64,000 bases of DNA from Blepharisma japonicum (Eukaryota; Ciliophora; Heterotrichea; Heterotrichida; Blepharismidae): assembly GCA_949751835.1 (NCBI GenBank), contig CATKHK010000007.1, positions 372,001-436,000 on the forward strand. The letters run 5' to 3'. The first letter of the stretch is position 1. Every line of letters begins with the position of its first letter. A program made the translations under genes and the position numbers. Of this stretch, positions 44,940 through 54,377 are shown piece by piece. The notes beneath the pieces are model-generated. The model was given only the letters and a program-made list of their open reading frames with translations. It ran no database searches and was not told the DNA's origin.

Positions 44940-45095
44940 ATTTATATTTAAATAAGCCGCATTTTTTATATGAAAATTAAGGAAGAATTTAATTATTTTT
45001 AAATATAGAGGATTAAAGTGTTATTCATAGAGATTAATTTATTAATATAAAGTTTTATTTTTATTAGTGTTTGCACAAGAGAGCATCATTTAAAT

Positions 45096-45311
45096 ATGGT
45101 CAAAGAAAAAATTCATCATACTTCCTATATCCCACCTATCTTTACCACCCTGTTTGCGTTTTACCAACTCATGGGAATAATAAATAATGAAGACACTGCA
45201 GATTACGCAAATCTGTTGCTTAAACATGATTTTCAGCTAATTTATGGATATATCTGATACTTTAATTGTATGAGTTGCTTAAATAATATATATAATTCTG
45301 TTATCTTTTAA
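45096..45311 (+). CDS. Possible 71-residue small protein
   Basis: ATG 45096 (MVKEKIHHTSYIPPIF) to TAA, with one TGA read as Trp (YGYIWYFNC). Composition is protein-like in an otherwise AT-rich spacer. No domain recognised. It could be chance. Confidence 0.3.
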
Positions 45312-45390
45312 TACTGATTTTATTTTTTGTATTTAATGCAAATAAAAGAAGAATATTTATTGAATTCAGTTTTATCTCTCTCTATTACTT

Positions 45391-45837
45391 ATGAAGTTTG
45401 CACTTCCAGCAAGCTCTTATGAGCTTTTTTCTTAAATCTTTATCTCATCACATTCTTCATCTTCTTCATCTTATTCATCCTCATTATCCTTTCTTTCTCA
45501 ATCCTCATTGCATTCATTTTCTTCATCTCCTCAATCGTCTTCATTTTCATCGCAGGCCAGTAATCTTCTGGAGCCCTTTCCTTTCTACCTTAAAATCTCT
45601 AAGAATTCATTGATCGACGCACCATTTATGACCTAATCTTCTCTTTCGAGTGTTCCAAAGCGGATTTTACCTTTTTTCTTGTTTTTTAGCTTTCATTTAC
45701 CAATTTCTTCTCTCTATCTTCACAGCATTCTTTTTAAGTTTGATTTGACTTTTCCTCAATATTCTTTTCTTGTCCGTAAGACATCTTCCACCTTTGGTTC
45801 AGATGCAGAATTTCCTCTAAGATGTGCTTTACCTTAA
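45391..45837 (+). pseudogene. T/C-rich interrupted frame, possible decayed gene
   Basis: From ATG 45391 (MKFALPASSYELFS) one frame runs 148 codons to TAA 45835, but is cut by TAA at 45433 and TAA at 45634. The pieces read Ser-rich (SQSSLHSFSSSPQSSS) and then ordinary protein-like (NLLEPFPFYLKISKNS; FGSDAEFPLRCALP). No GT...AG of 15-16 nt removes either stop. It ends 24 bp before the convergent PIGW stop, where a gene end would be expected. Because the strand is T/C-rich, long frames can also occur by chance. Confidence 0.25.
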
Positions 45838-45861
45838 CCATATTTATTTATAATTCTAGTG

Positions 45862-47190
45862 TTACCAAAATTTTAATTTGATATGAAACTTTAGCAGTAA
45901 CCACATTACTGAGAGAGCTGTAAACATATAAAGTGTAATAATAAAATATGCAAGGCATCCAGGTGTATAAAGTGTGAACAATGACACATTTACAATGCCA
46001 GTCATTAAGTTGCTAAGCATGAAGTAAGGTAATTGGTTATAATTGATGGCATCAATTATAGCATTTGGACTACAGCTAATAACGCTTCTTTCTGCTAAGC
46101 AAACAACCGATAAATAAAATAAGTTGTGAAATACTACTCAACTTGTATAAGATAAATTATTCTAAATAGAAAATACTAATCTTCTTGAAGGATCTACGAA
46201 AGCAAACAATATCTGTGTAATTATCATAGAAAATATTGTGGCGTATGCTAGATTTTTCATATAATTTTTAGAATCAAGTATCAGCTGCTTCAATCCTAAT
46301 CCAATTTGGTATATACAAAAAAATCCAATACACCCTAAAATGCCTTCTCTATTCATACTAAAAAAATTATCTCTTGGGCCATTAAATATATAATCCTCAA
46401 GTCCACATATTAGTAAAATTTGATAAAAAATCATAATCACAATAGAAAAAATAATCCGCATCATTGGACTTCCATCAAAAAATGGAGCAAGCACCACAAC
46501 TACTCCTAAGCTTAAAAAGAAGTTCCAGTGCACGCCATATTCTGACACATGCTCTTGATAATCCACCATTTTATGAACAATAACCCTAAGAGATCCTATG
46601 AATAGCAGCGGAAAACAACTAAACATAGCCACTTTAATTTTTTGAAAAAGAGGCTTTAGAGGATCCCTGGCACTTCTAGCCACTAATGCACTAGAAAATA
46701 GCACACTTCCAGTTCCAATATCCATCTGCATAATTTTTACCAATGAAACTCCAGTAGTCTCAGTTTTCACAAACCTTCTTGGATATATTGGAAAATCTAC
46801 AGCAAGAATAGAAATACAGGTTGCTACAAGCATTAGACTTCTATATTCTGTAACAAACTGAAAACGCTTGACGCCATCCTTGATTTCAAATGCAGGTCGA
46901 GCATTTGTAAAAGGTGAAGTAAGTTTATGTGAGTTTATAATGCAAACTAAAGCAAGGATTATAAGTTTGAGTAAGTTAAATTCTGTTGAGGTGACACTAC
47001 CTATTATTGGGATAACTGTGAATATAAAATCATAAATAAAATTTTGGCTTTTACAGGAAATATTTCTTAGTAAAAGTGCTGCCTAAATAGCAAATACTGG
47101 GAGAAACATGCACACTTGGATTATGTCTAGTTGTGTTGAGCCATTGAATCCAGTAACAAATCATTCCTTAAGCTCTTTGTAGGAAGCCAT
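45862..47190 (-). CDS. PIGW: GPI-anchor inositol acyltransferase PIG-W/GWT1
   Basis: Exons 47190-47098, 47082-46177 and 46161-45862 give 432 residues. The start MASYKELKEWFVTGFNGST matches the family N-terminus. The core has PRRFVKTETTGVSL, MDIGTGSVLFSSALV, YGVHWNFFLSLG and GPRDNFFSMNREGI; the last exon has YNQLPYFMLSNLMTGIVN, the conserved C-terminal motif. About ten to twelve membrane helices are visible. The enzyme acylates inositol of GlcN-PI in the ER during GPI-anchor synthesis. Ciliates carry abundant GPI-anchored surface antigens. It is shorter than human PIGW (504), mostly in loops. Confidence 0.95.
46162..46176 (-). other. 15-nt intron
   Basis: GTATTTTCTATTTAG. Phase 0, in-frame TAG. 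Removal opens the last 99 codons of PIGW with its conserved NQLPYF motif. Adenine at position 10. Confidence 0.95.
47083..47097 (-). other. 15-nt intron
   Basis: GTATTTGCTATTTAG. Phase 0, in-frame TAG. Removal links the family-typical N-terminus of PIGW to the rest. It differs from the other PIGW intron at a single base (position 8). Adenine at position 10. Confidence 0.93.
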
Positions 47191-47805
47191 ATTAGTTAAA
47201 TATAACTATCGATATGAGTAATCAGATAATTATAATTCTGATTCATTTTCATGTATAAAGAGCATTGAAAGAAATAGGATTTAAATAACTCAGAATTAAG
47301 ATTTATTAGAAAATTTTAGCAGTTACTTTGCACTAGATTAAATTAGCCAGCTATGCATTCTTAGAGATATTTTATAGATAAAAAATAATATATAAATAAT
47401 TCAATACTTCCCAGAGTATAATAAAGCTCAAAAACTGAAACATTAATAAAAAATGATAATAATTATTTTACCCTATTTTCTTTTTACAAATATATTATAA
47501 TTACCCTTTATCTTTTATGTGCTCATGAGCTAAACAATAATAAATAGGTCAGTTATCAAGCGATTCTCTATTTAAGGGTAGGATAAAAATCCGCTATACT
47601 AACGCCTATCTATTTTTCTATCTCAATTCTCTAAAGCTAAATTAAAGATAATTTAAGAGAAAGGGAAGTTTATCTTTATTAATGTAAAACTAATGCCAAT
47701 TTTAAAATCAAAATAAATTGTATTAACAGTTAAAAATGCATATTTTGAATAATGCTAAAAATAATTCCTGAATATTAATTTATTATCCCATATTATCACG
47801 TTAGA
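47191..47805. other. Intergenic, AT-rich, contains a long hairpin
   Basis: 615 bp between the start of PIGW and the end of calcineurin A. Apart from the inverted repeat at 47539-47617, nothing is recognised. Confidence 0.5.
47539..47617 (+). ncRNA. Candidate structured RNA ending in a T tract
   Basis: The arms AATAAATAGG (47539-47548) and CCTATCTATT (47605-47614) pair over ten positions with one A-C mismatch (a G-U pair if read from the minus strand). Inside, GTCAGTTAT pairs with ATACTAAC with one mismatch and one bulge, AGCG pairs with CGCT, and GGAT/ATCC forms an alternative small hairpin. On the plus strand the outer arm runs straight into TTTTT (47613-47617), the usual RNA polymerase III stop. 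No tRNA B box or snRNA signature fits. It may be a chance palindrome in AT-rich DNA. Confidence 0.25.
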
Positions 47806-49194
47806 CTAGTCTTGAAACTTTTCATTTTCTTTATCAAGCTCTTTTGCATGCATAAAGGTTTCTATTGCACTTTTGCCTTCTAAAAGTAGCCCTCTCGGGA
47901 TTTTATTATCATGACAAATTGATTTTAATTTTACAATAAGCTCATTTTCGCATCTTAAAGTCTGATACATTTTTAGCATTCTACTGACGCTTTTTATTTT
48001 ATTTTTTAGCTTATTTTTCCTTTCTTCTGCAGCTTGTTTCATTGCTTCATTTATGATATTCGAGTCTTCTTCTAAATTTTCTATTTCTCTTGGCTTCTTT
48101 TTAAGGATAGCTTTTAGGATTTCTAAAGTTTTTTCAATGACAAAAGGAATACTCCAAGTAAATAAGTCCATGAATTTTGGCAGCAAATAAGGGTGAACTG
48201 CATTTTTGAATTGCAAAATATCAAGACGATTATTGTCAATTGTTAATATAGCGCCTTTGTTTCTATATAAATCACAATAATTTGGGGCTGAAAAAATCGT
48301 TATCACAGATGGGAACTCGTTCTCTCCGTTTCATTTATGCATTTTATAGCCTTGAATCTGGACTTCGTGAGCTCTTATTATAGATAATAGTCCATTTCGC
48401 TTTAAAAATATATTGACAGAGTCAGAACCATAAAATCAACTGCATCCTCTAGATGAATTTGGTGCAAAATCATCTTGCATTTTTCCTTGTTCGTTATCTA
48501 TAGGATCGGATCATAAAATGTCACAAAGTAGCCCATGTCTAGGAATCTCTACAAACCTATCAATTCTGCTGATATCGTCAACTCTAATTAACTGAGGTGA
48601 AATTCCTCCATGAAAAGCTAAGAACTTTTTGTTAACCAAACAAGCAATTGGCATACAATAAAAGCTCTCCATGATTCTATCATACACTTCTATGTCATAT
48701 TTATATAAGCACTCATCTCTGAATTGGAAAAATGATGTTAAGTTTTTACACTCATGATTACCCCGTATCATGAGGAATGTTGTAGGGTGTCTAATTTTAT
48801 GAATATAAAGATAAGCGATAACTTCAATAGAAAATGATCCTCTATCAACATAATCGCCAAGAAACAAATATTTTCTATTATCAGGAGGTCCACCAATATC
48901 AAGCAATTTTATTAAATCATAGTATTGTCCATGTATGTCTCCAACTATTGTTAAGGGATCTTGCAAGGTTAAGAGGTTTGGCTCTGATCGAAAGAGATTT
49001 GTGGCTTGCTCAATTATTTCGATAAATGAAGATTTGTCAAGTTTCCCTTCTTTTGATAAGTGATCTCTTACAACTCGATAGTTAGCATTTGTTATATCCC
49101 CAGAGGGAAATAAAAGGTCTCGTCGCAGGGGTCGGTTGGGAGGTGCTGGGTATCCCGCAACACGATCTTTCAAGGGATCTGGTAAAATGTCCAT
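47806..49194 (-). CDS. CNA: Calcineurin A (PP2B) catalytic subunit
   Basis: 462 residues in one exon, MDILPDPLKDRVAGYP to TAG. Metal-site motifs of the PPP family are complete: GDIHGQ, GDYVDRG, RGNHE, HGGISP and SAPNYC. KFMDLFTWSIPFVIEK after the catalytic core is the calcineurin-B-binding helix, which sets it apart from PP1 and PP2A. A basic amphipathic stretch (KNKIKSVSRMLKMYQTLR) fits a calmodulin-binding site, and the C-terminal IPRGLLLEGK recalls the end of the regulatory region. It dephosphorylates Ser/Thr on Ca2+/calmodulin signals with a B subunit not seen here. Three TGA=Trp codons lie in the middle. Confidence 0.95.
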
Positions 49195-49881
49195 TATGAA
49201 TATATGAAACCTCTATTTTAGCATCTTCTGAAAGCAAGTTATTAGGAATTTATAAGATTTGGAGTAAAATAATATTAATAGGCCATGAAGCATGAAATCT
49301 GTGATCTTAAATTTCATGATCATTAAATTTGGAATTATGGATGATTTAAATGGTCTAGCAACTAAAGCATATATCAAGTTTACTAATAAGTATATTACTA
49401 AATTCATTTATTAACAATAGACTTATTAACTATTGGAATTCATTATTAAGCATTTTATCTTGGAAAATAATTTTTTAATTTTCAATGTTTTAATATCAAA
49501 AAGTCATTTAAAATAAACATGCTGAAATATTTCTTATAACTTTTAGCATGTGAAAAATAATTATTCAATAAAAATCTGGACTTTTCCGATAGACTAATTC
49601 AGAGGCAAAAGAAATATAAGTGTTATCATAATTTATATGGAATTCAAGTCTTTTAATAATATTTAATATATAGCTTTCTAACACTTGTTTTGATAAACTC
49701 AAAAATTAAAAATTATTAAAATTTAAATTTAATCATGATAATTTAGAATCAATTTAAATTATTTAAATTTTCGTCTCATAATACTAGCTAGTCCAAAAAT
49801 GTTACTTCCAACTACCACAAAACGATTAACATTTGAAAATTTATGCTAAAAAAATGTTTAGGTATGTGCTTATAAATCAAT
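49195..49881. other. Intergenic, AT-rich
   Basis: 687 bp between divergent starts of calcineurin A and the MORN gene. A 64-codon minus frame (49407-49213) is AT-driven, hydrophobic and not supported. Confidence 0.5.
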
Positions 49882-51018
49882 ATGGGTGCGTGCAATTGTA
49901 TGAGTCCTAAAAAAGAAGTAGGAGGAATTTTAATCGAAGAAAGAAACGAAGCACTTCTCAAGAATCAAACTCAGCAAGAAAATGCAAACGTAGAAGTTGT
50001 AGTACTTCCATCTCCTCCTAAAATAACAGTAATTGAGCCAGTTATCAATAAACCAGCTTCTAATCCTCTTCAAGCTCAATCAGCCTTTCGAGGATATTTA
50101 TCAAGAAAACTATTTGTGAAAGAGTCCAGAAATAAAACTTCAGAAGCAGCCCAAGCTTCAATGAATTATCAAGAATTAAATGAAGTTCCAGGAACTCTAT
50201 TAAGCAGCCAGGCAAGAGAAGTCTACGAAAGAGCAGGCCCTTATGCTTTCGATGCTATTCAGCTGCCTGGAGTTACTTGGAGAGGTCCAACAAAACTGCC
50301 AGATGGCAGTGTTTATGTAGGAGAATGGAATGATAGAGGCCAACATCAAGGAAAAGGCTCGATGTATTACACAGATGGAGGAATTTCTGAAGGCAGCTGG
50401 AAAGCTGGAAAACTCCATGGCAAAGGCAGAAAAATCAACTCAGCAGGGGATATGTATTTAGGAGACTGGGTTGAAGGAAAAATGAATGGTAAAGGATGTA
50501 TGGAATACTCTGTAAGTAAAAACATCTACGAAGGAGACTGGATTAATGACAAACAAGAAGGCTTTGGCATTGAAAAATGGCCAGATGGATCAAAATTCGA
50601 AGGAAACTACAAAGATGGTGTCAAAAATGGAAAAGGAAAATTCATGTGGACTGATGGAAGCCACTATGAAGGCGGGTTTGTGAATAATGAAATTGAAGGA
50701 TTTGGCAAATACGTGTGGACTAATGGAAGGGAATATGAAGGCGAATGGAAATCTAATAAAATGCATGGAAAAGGAAAGTTCAAATGGGATGATGGAAGAT
50801 ATTATGAAGGAGATTATGTAATGGATCAAAAAGAAGGATTTGGCATTTTTGGATGGCCTAATGGAAAGAGATATGAAGGACATTGGCTTAATGGGAAGCA
50901 GCATGGAGAAGGAACACTTTATAATGAACAAGGAAAAGCCAGAAAAGGAGTTTGGGAAAATGGAAAACTAGCAGAAAAAGGAAAGAAAAAAGGTGAAAAA
51001 CCTACTGAAGATGCTTAA
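49882..51018 (+). CDS. MORN-repeat protein with IQ motif and acylation signal
   Basis: 378 residues in one exon. It begins MGACNCMS, giving Gly2 for myristoylation and Cys4/Cys6 for palmitoylation. An IQ-like motif (QAQSAFRGYLSRKLF, about 68-83) follows, then about nine MORN repeats from residue 150 to the end (YVGEWNDRGQHQGKG, YEGDWINDKQEGFG, YEGEWKSNKMHGKG and so on). The tail is Lys-rich. MORN strips bind membranes or act as scaffolds at the cortex of protists. The combined acyl anchor, calmodulin-type motif and MORN array suggests a cortical scaffold (inference). Intragenic repeats make antisense frames that should be ignored. Confidence 0.93.
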   Translation: MGACNCMSPKKEVGGILIEERNEALLKNQTQQENANVEVVVLPSPPKITVIEPVINKPASNPLQAQSAFRGYLSRKLFVKESRNKTSEAAQASMNYQELNEVPGTLLSSQAREVYERAGPYAFDAIQLPGVTWRGPTKLPDGSVYVGEWNDRGQHQGKGSMYYTDGGISEGSWKAGKLHGKGRKINSAGDMYLGDWVEGKMNGKGCMEYSVSKNIYEGDWINDKQEGFGIEKWPDGSKFEGNYKDGVKNGKGKFMWTDGSHYEGGFVNNEIEGFGKYVWTNGREYEGEWKSNKMHGKGKFKWDDGRYYEGDYVMDQKEGFGIFGWPNGKRYEGHWLNGKQHGEGTLYNEQGKARKGVWENGKLAEKGKKKGEKPTEDA

Positions 51019-51235
51019 ATTCAATTAAAATCAATAAAAATAATTAGAAGAAGCCAAAAACAAATTTGCTTAATTTAAAAATGCAGAATTCTATTTCTTT
51101 AAATGCACAATAATATTCCTCAAATAAGTCTGCACTGTAAAATCTAGGTATAATCTTTCTTGTAGACTTTTAAAAAATTCTCCCGTTTAATTCAAGGCTA
51201 CATATTTTTCATTGCTAATAAAAGTTTAAGCAAAA

Positions 51236-53374
51236 ATGTCAGAGGAAGATCAAAAAGCAAGAATTAAAAATAATTTTCTTCGAGCTCATAATCAAGCAGT
51301 AAAAGGCTGTGGAAGAAAGTTTTGCCTCAATCCACATTGTGCATCGTTCTCAGAATATAAAAGTTTAGACCCAAATCAAGCCGCTGCCAAAATATTAAGT
51401 TTAATGCAATTTGCTCCTAAAGGTGATATTGAGGCTTCTTCTAAATTTGTATTATGTCCAGAAATATCCCCTAAATATTCAATTGAAAATGTGAAGGCTG
51501 CAGGCTCAGATGATATCAGAAATTTGTTCCAAGATCTGAAGATATTTGGGTTCAATTTTGTTTCTAGTGGACATTTGACTTCGAAAAGTGCTTCAATAGA
51601 CTGGGATGAATTAAATAATTTTTTTGGCTTTATATCAAATCTTGTTCAACAAGGAATTTTAGCTGCTGACTGGCTTCATCAAGCAATTGAACAATATCCT
51701 CGAAATCCATACAGTGATCTCTATATTCCTAGAATTACTTTAATGCTGCTCTTTATGCCAGAGCTCTCGGAAATCGAAAATTACAACATTTTGGTGGAGC
51801 TAGCTAAATTACTATGTTCTTCTGAAGAATTTCTAAGCCAATTTTCTTATTATATAGACGAGCTGAACCAAGATAAACTCCAAAATTTATTATGAAATGT
51901 CAAACAATTTTTACTAATAAAGATTTTAGATGGCTATAAAGGAAATAAAAGTCAAATTTTATATGTGGTTCGGCTAACAGAAGCACTCTACAATTCTAAT
52001 GAAAGAGTAGAAAGATTAAATTATAGCGAATTTTATAATGATGCTGTTAATATAGAGGAAAAAAATGAAGAAAACGAGCAGGAGTTTGAAGAGTGAAAAG
52101 AAGAGGAAGGAAAAATCGACATCAAGGAAGAATATGAAATATTTCTTAATTTTATTGGACAAGAATATGATAAAAATGATCCTAATTTATTTTCTTTTGG
52201 ATTTTATCCGTGGGTTTTAGATGCGAATACAAAATCGACGTTTTTGCAATATGAAAATAAGTTTAAAATGCTTAGAGAAATACATGACCCAATACATTTA
52301 TTTGTTATGGGCATTTACTCGATTCTTGATGTAAGAAGAGAAAATCTCATCGAAGACACGCTTAATCAGCTGCTAAGTGGGGCACTAAATCTCCGAAAGC
52401 CAATAAAGGTAAGATTTTTAGGCGAAGAAGGGATAGATGCAGGCGGAGTAAAAAAAGAATTTTTCCAGCTGATTGTTAAAAAGCTCTTCGACCCAAGCTT
52501 CAGTATGTTTAATCTTTACGAGCCTCAAAGAATTTATTGGTTTAACCCAGATACATTGGAGCATAAACTGAATTTTGAGTTGATTGGGGTCATTTTAGGT
52601 TTAGCAATATATAACGGAGTTATCCTTGATATCCAAATGCCATTAGTTGTCTATAAAAAATTATTAGGAATTCAGCCAACAATTGATGATTTAAAAGAAC
52701 TGGACCCAGAACTTGTAAAGCAGTTTGAATTAATGTTAGAAACTGAAGAAAACGTCGAAGAGGTATATTGCCGCACCTTTACATTGGAAACAAAAATGTT
52801 CGATCAAGTAATTGTGCATGAACTTAAAGAAAATGGATCAAAAATTCCTGTTACCAACGAAAATCGGCAAGAGTTTGTGGATTTATATGTAGACTGATGG
52901 CTTAATAAAGGAATTTCAGAAATATTTGAAGCATTTAAATTAGGATTTTTAAAAGTTTGTGAAGGTGATGTTATACATTGGTTTAAGCCAAAAGAGCTTG
53001 AATTATTGATTTGTGGTAATCCTGTCCTTGATTTTTATGAGCTTGAAAAAATAGCGAAATATGAAGGTTTCACTAGAAATTCAAAAACTGTATATTTTAT
53101 GTAGATTGTCATGTTTTGGGAAATTGTTCACTCTTTTACTGAAGACGAAAAACGAAAATTTTTAAAATTCGTTACAGGATCTGATAGAGCCCCTATCAAC
53201 GGACTTGGAACAATTGAATTTGTAATTGCGAAAAATGGAGAAGATTCAGATAGGCTGATGACGGCGCACACATGTTTTAACCATTTACTCTTACCTGAAT
53301 ATACTAATAAAGAAACAATGAAAAAGCTAGTCTTACTTGCTATTGAGAACTCTGAAGGATTTGGTCTTAGATAA
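51236..53374 (+). CDS. UBE3A: HECT E3 ubiquitin ligase with AZUL zinc finger (UBE3A type)
   Basis: Exons 51236-53089 and 53105-53374 encode 707 residues. The N-terminal AZUL finger (about 14-75) has [11 protein letters not shown] (Cys 25, 30, 35) and a fourth Cys near 74; AZUL is found only in UBE3A. A helical middle with an acidic insert (about 255-290) leads to [16 protein letters not shown], a UBE3A landmark, and the HECT domain (about 350-707) with [14 protein letters not shown] and the catalytic Cys 675 in [14 protein letters not shown]. The C-terminus GFGLR fits the family. It takes ubiquitin from an E2 onto that Cys and then onto substrates. AZUL in animals binds the proteasome. The gap before the fourth AZUL Cys is about ten residues longer than in UBE3A. 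Confidence 0.95.
53090..53104 (+). other. 15-nt intron
   Basis: GTATATTTTATGTAG. Phase 0, in-frame TAG; removal joins NSKT to [11 protein letters not shown] within the HECT C-lobe. Adenine at position 10. Confidence 0.95.
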
Positions 53375-53397
53375 AAATTAATCAAAAGATTTAGGAA

Positions 53398-54090
53398 TTA
53401 AATAGGCCTTGATAGAAAATGTCTCAAAGGACAATATTCTGATGGCGCAGGCGTCTCATTTTTGATCGCAAAATCCATTCGTTTGCCTCCCTTTGGAATA
53501 ACTGCACATGGAGATTTACTTCTAATTTTTTGTTCACTATAATCATAATACCCAGGACCTGGGCTAGTAACTTTTGCTTCTGTTAATTTTCTCTTCTCTT
53601 TACTGAAAGTCCCAGGACTGTTTATATAGTTGAATTCAGAGTTGAATTTCTGCGTAATTTGGCTGGTGGACCGGCTTTGGATTATATTTAAGTTTGAGAA
53701 GCTTTTGTTTAATGGGATGAATTTCGATCTTGACCAATGATTATCATCATACAAATCAGCAGATCGGAAAACTGGAAACCGCAGCTCTGGAGATTTCTTT
53801 TCTGGAGTTTTCGGCTCTGTTGAGTTTTGAGTTTTCAAATCTGGGCTTGGCTGAGTCGATTCATCTCGAATTATCCCATTAGAGGAGGTTCAAATAATAT
53901 CGACTGCGTTATTAATAATGATTTTTAAGTCCTCTTTGAAATTGGGGTTCTGACTGAGAGATGAAGAGTTAATGTCTTCAAGTAAAATATTGAGTCTGCT
54001 TAAAAAGCCTAATTTTTCTAACCCAACGACATTATCCTGTACATTTTGGTAAGTGCTTATTTTCTCTTTTATCTTTGATCGATATGACAT
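53398..54090 (-). CDS. PG-rich-repeat (STPGR/SHIPPO-like) protein
   Basis: 230 residues, ATG 54090 (MSYRSKIKEKIS) to TAA. A helical N-terminus (1-65) is followed by Ser/Pro-rich text with sperm-tail PG-rich repeats: TSPGPGYYDY (about 175-185) and ETPAPSEYCPL near the end, plus a weaker INSPGTFS. STPGR proteins line axonemal or other stable microtubules. With only two or three repeats the call rests on short motifs. The stop lies 23 bp from the convergent HECT stop. Confidence 0.7.
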
Positions 54091-54377
54091 TTATTAAATA
54101 ACTCTACTGATTTAATGTGACTTGGTGAATAGCAGTTTTATTTGAAATTGAGAATCATTTTCTTTATCATAACGAATTAAAACAAATTAATTTAATACAA
54201 AATAATATTCCTAGAGATTAATTTTTTTTATAATTCAAAAAATTCTTAAAAATCGTAATGCATTTGCACAATAAATATTAAAATGCCAAATAATTCATCC
54301 TTTTCTGAATTTAATGTCAAAAAATGAAAAAGATTTTATTTTAAATTTTTGAATTATTATTTAAAAAAACGTTAAAC

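Noticed and set aside
49213-49407. 64-codon hydrophobic minus frame before calcineurin A
   Set aside because: Composition follows the AT-rich spacer, there is no motif, and it does not splice into the phosphatase.
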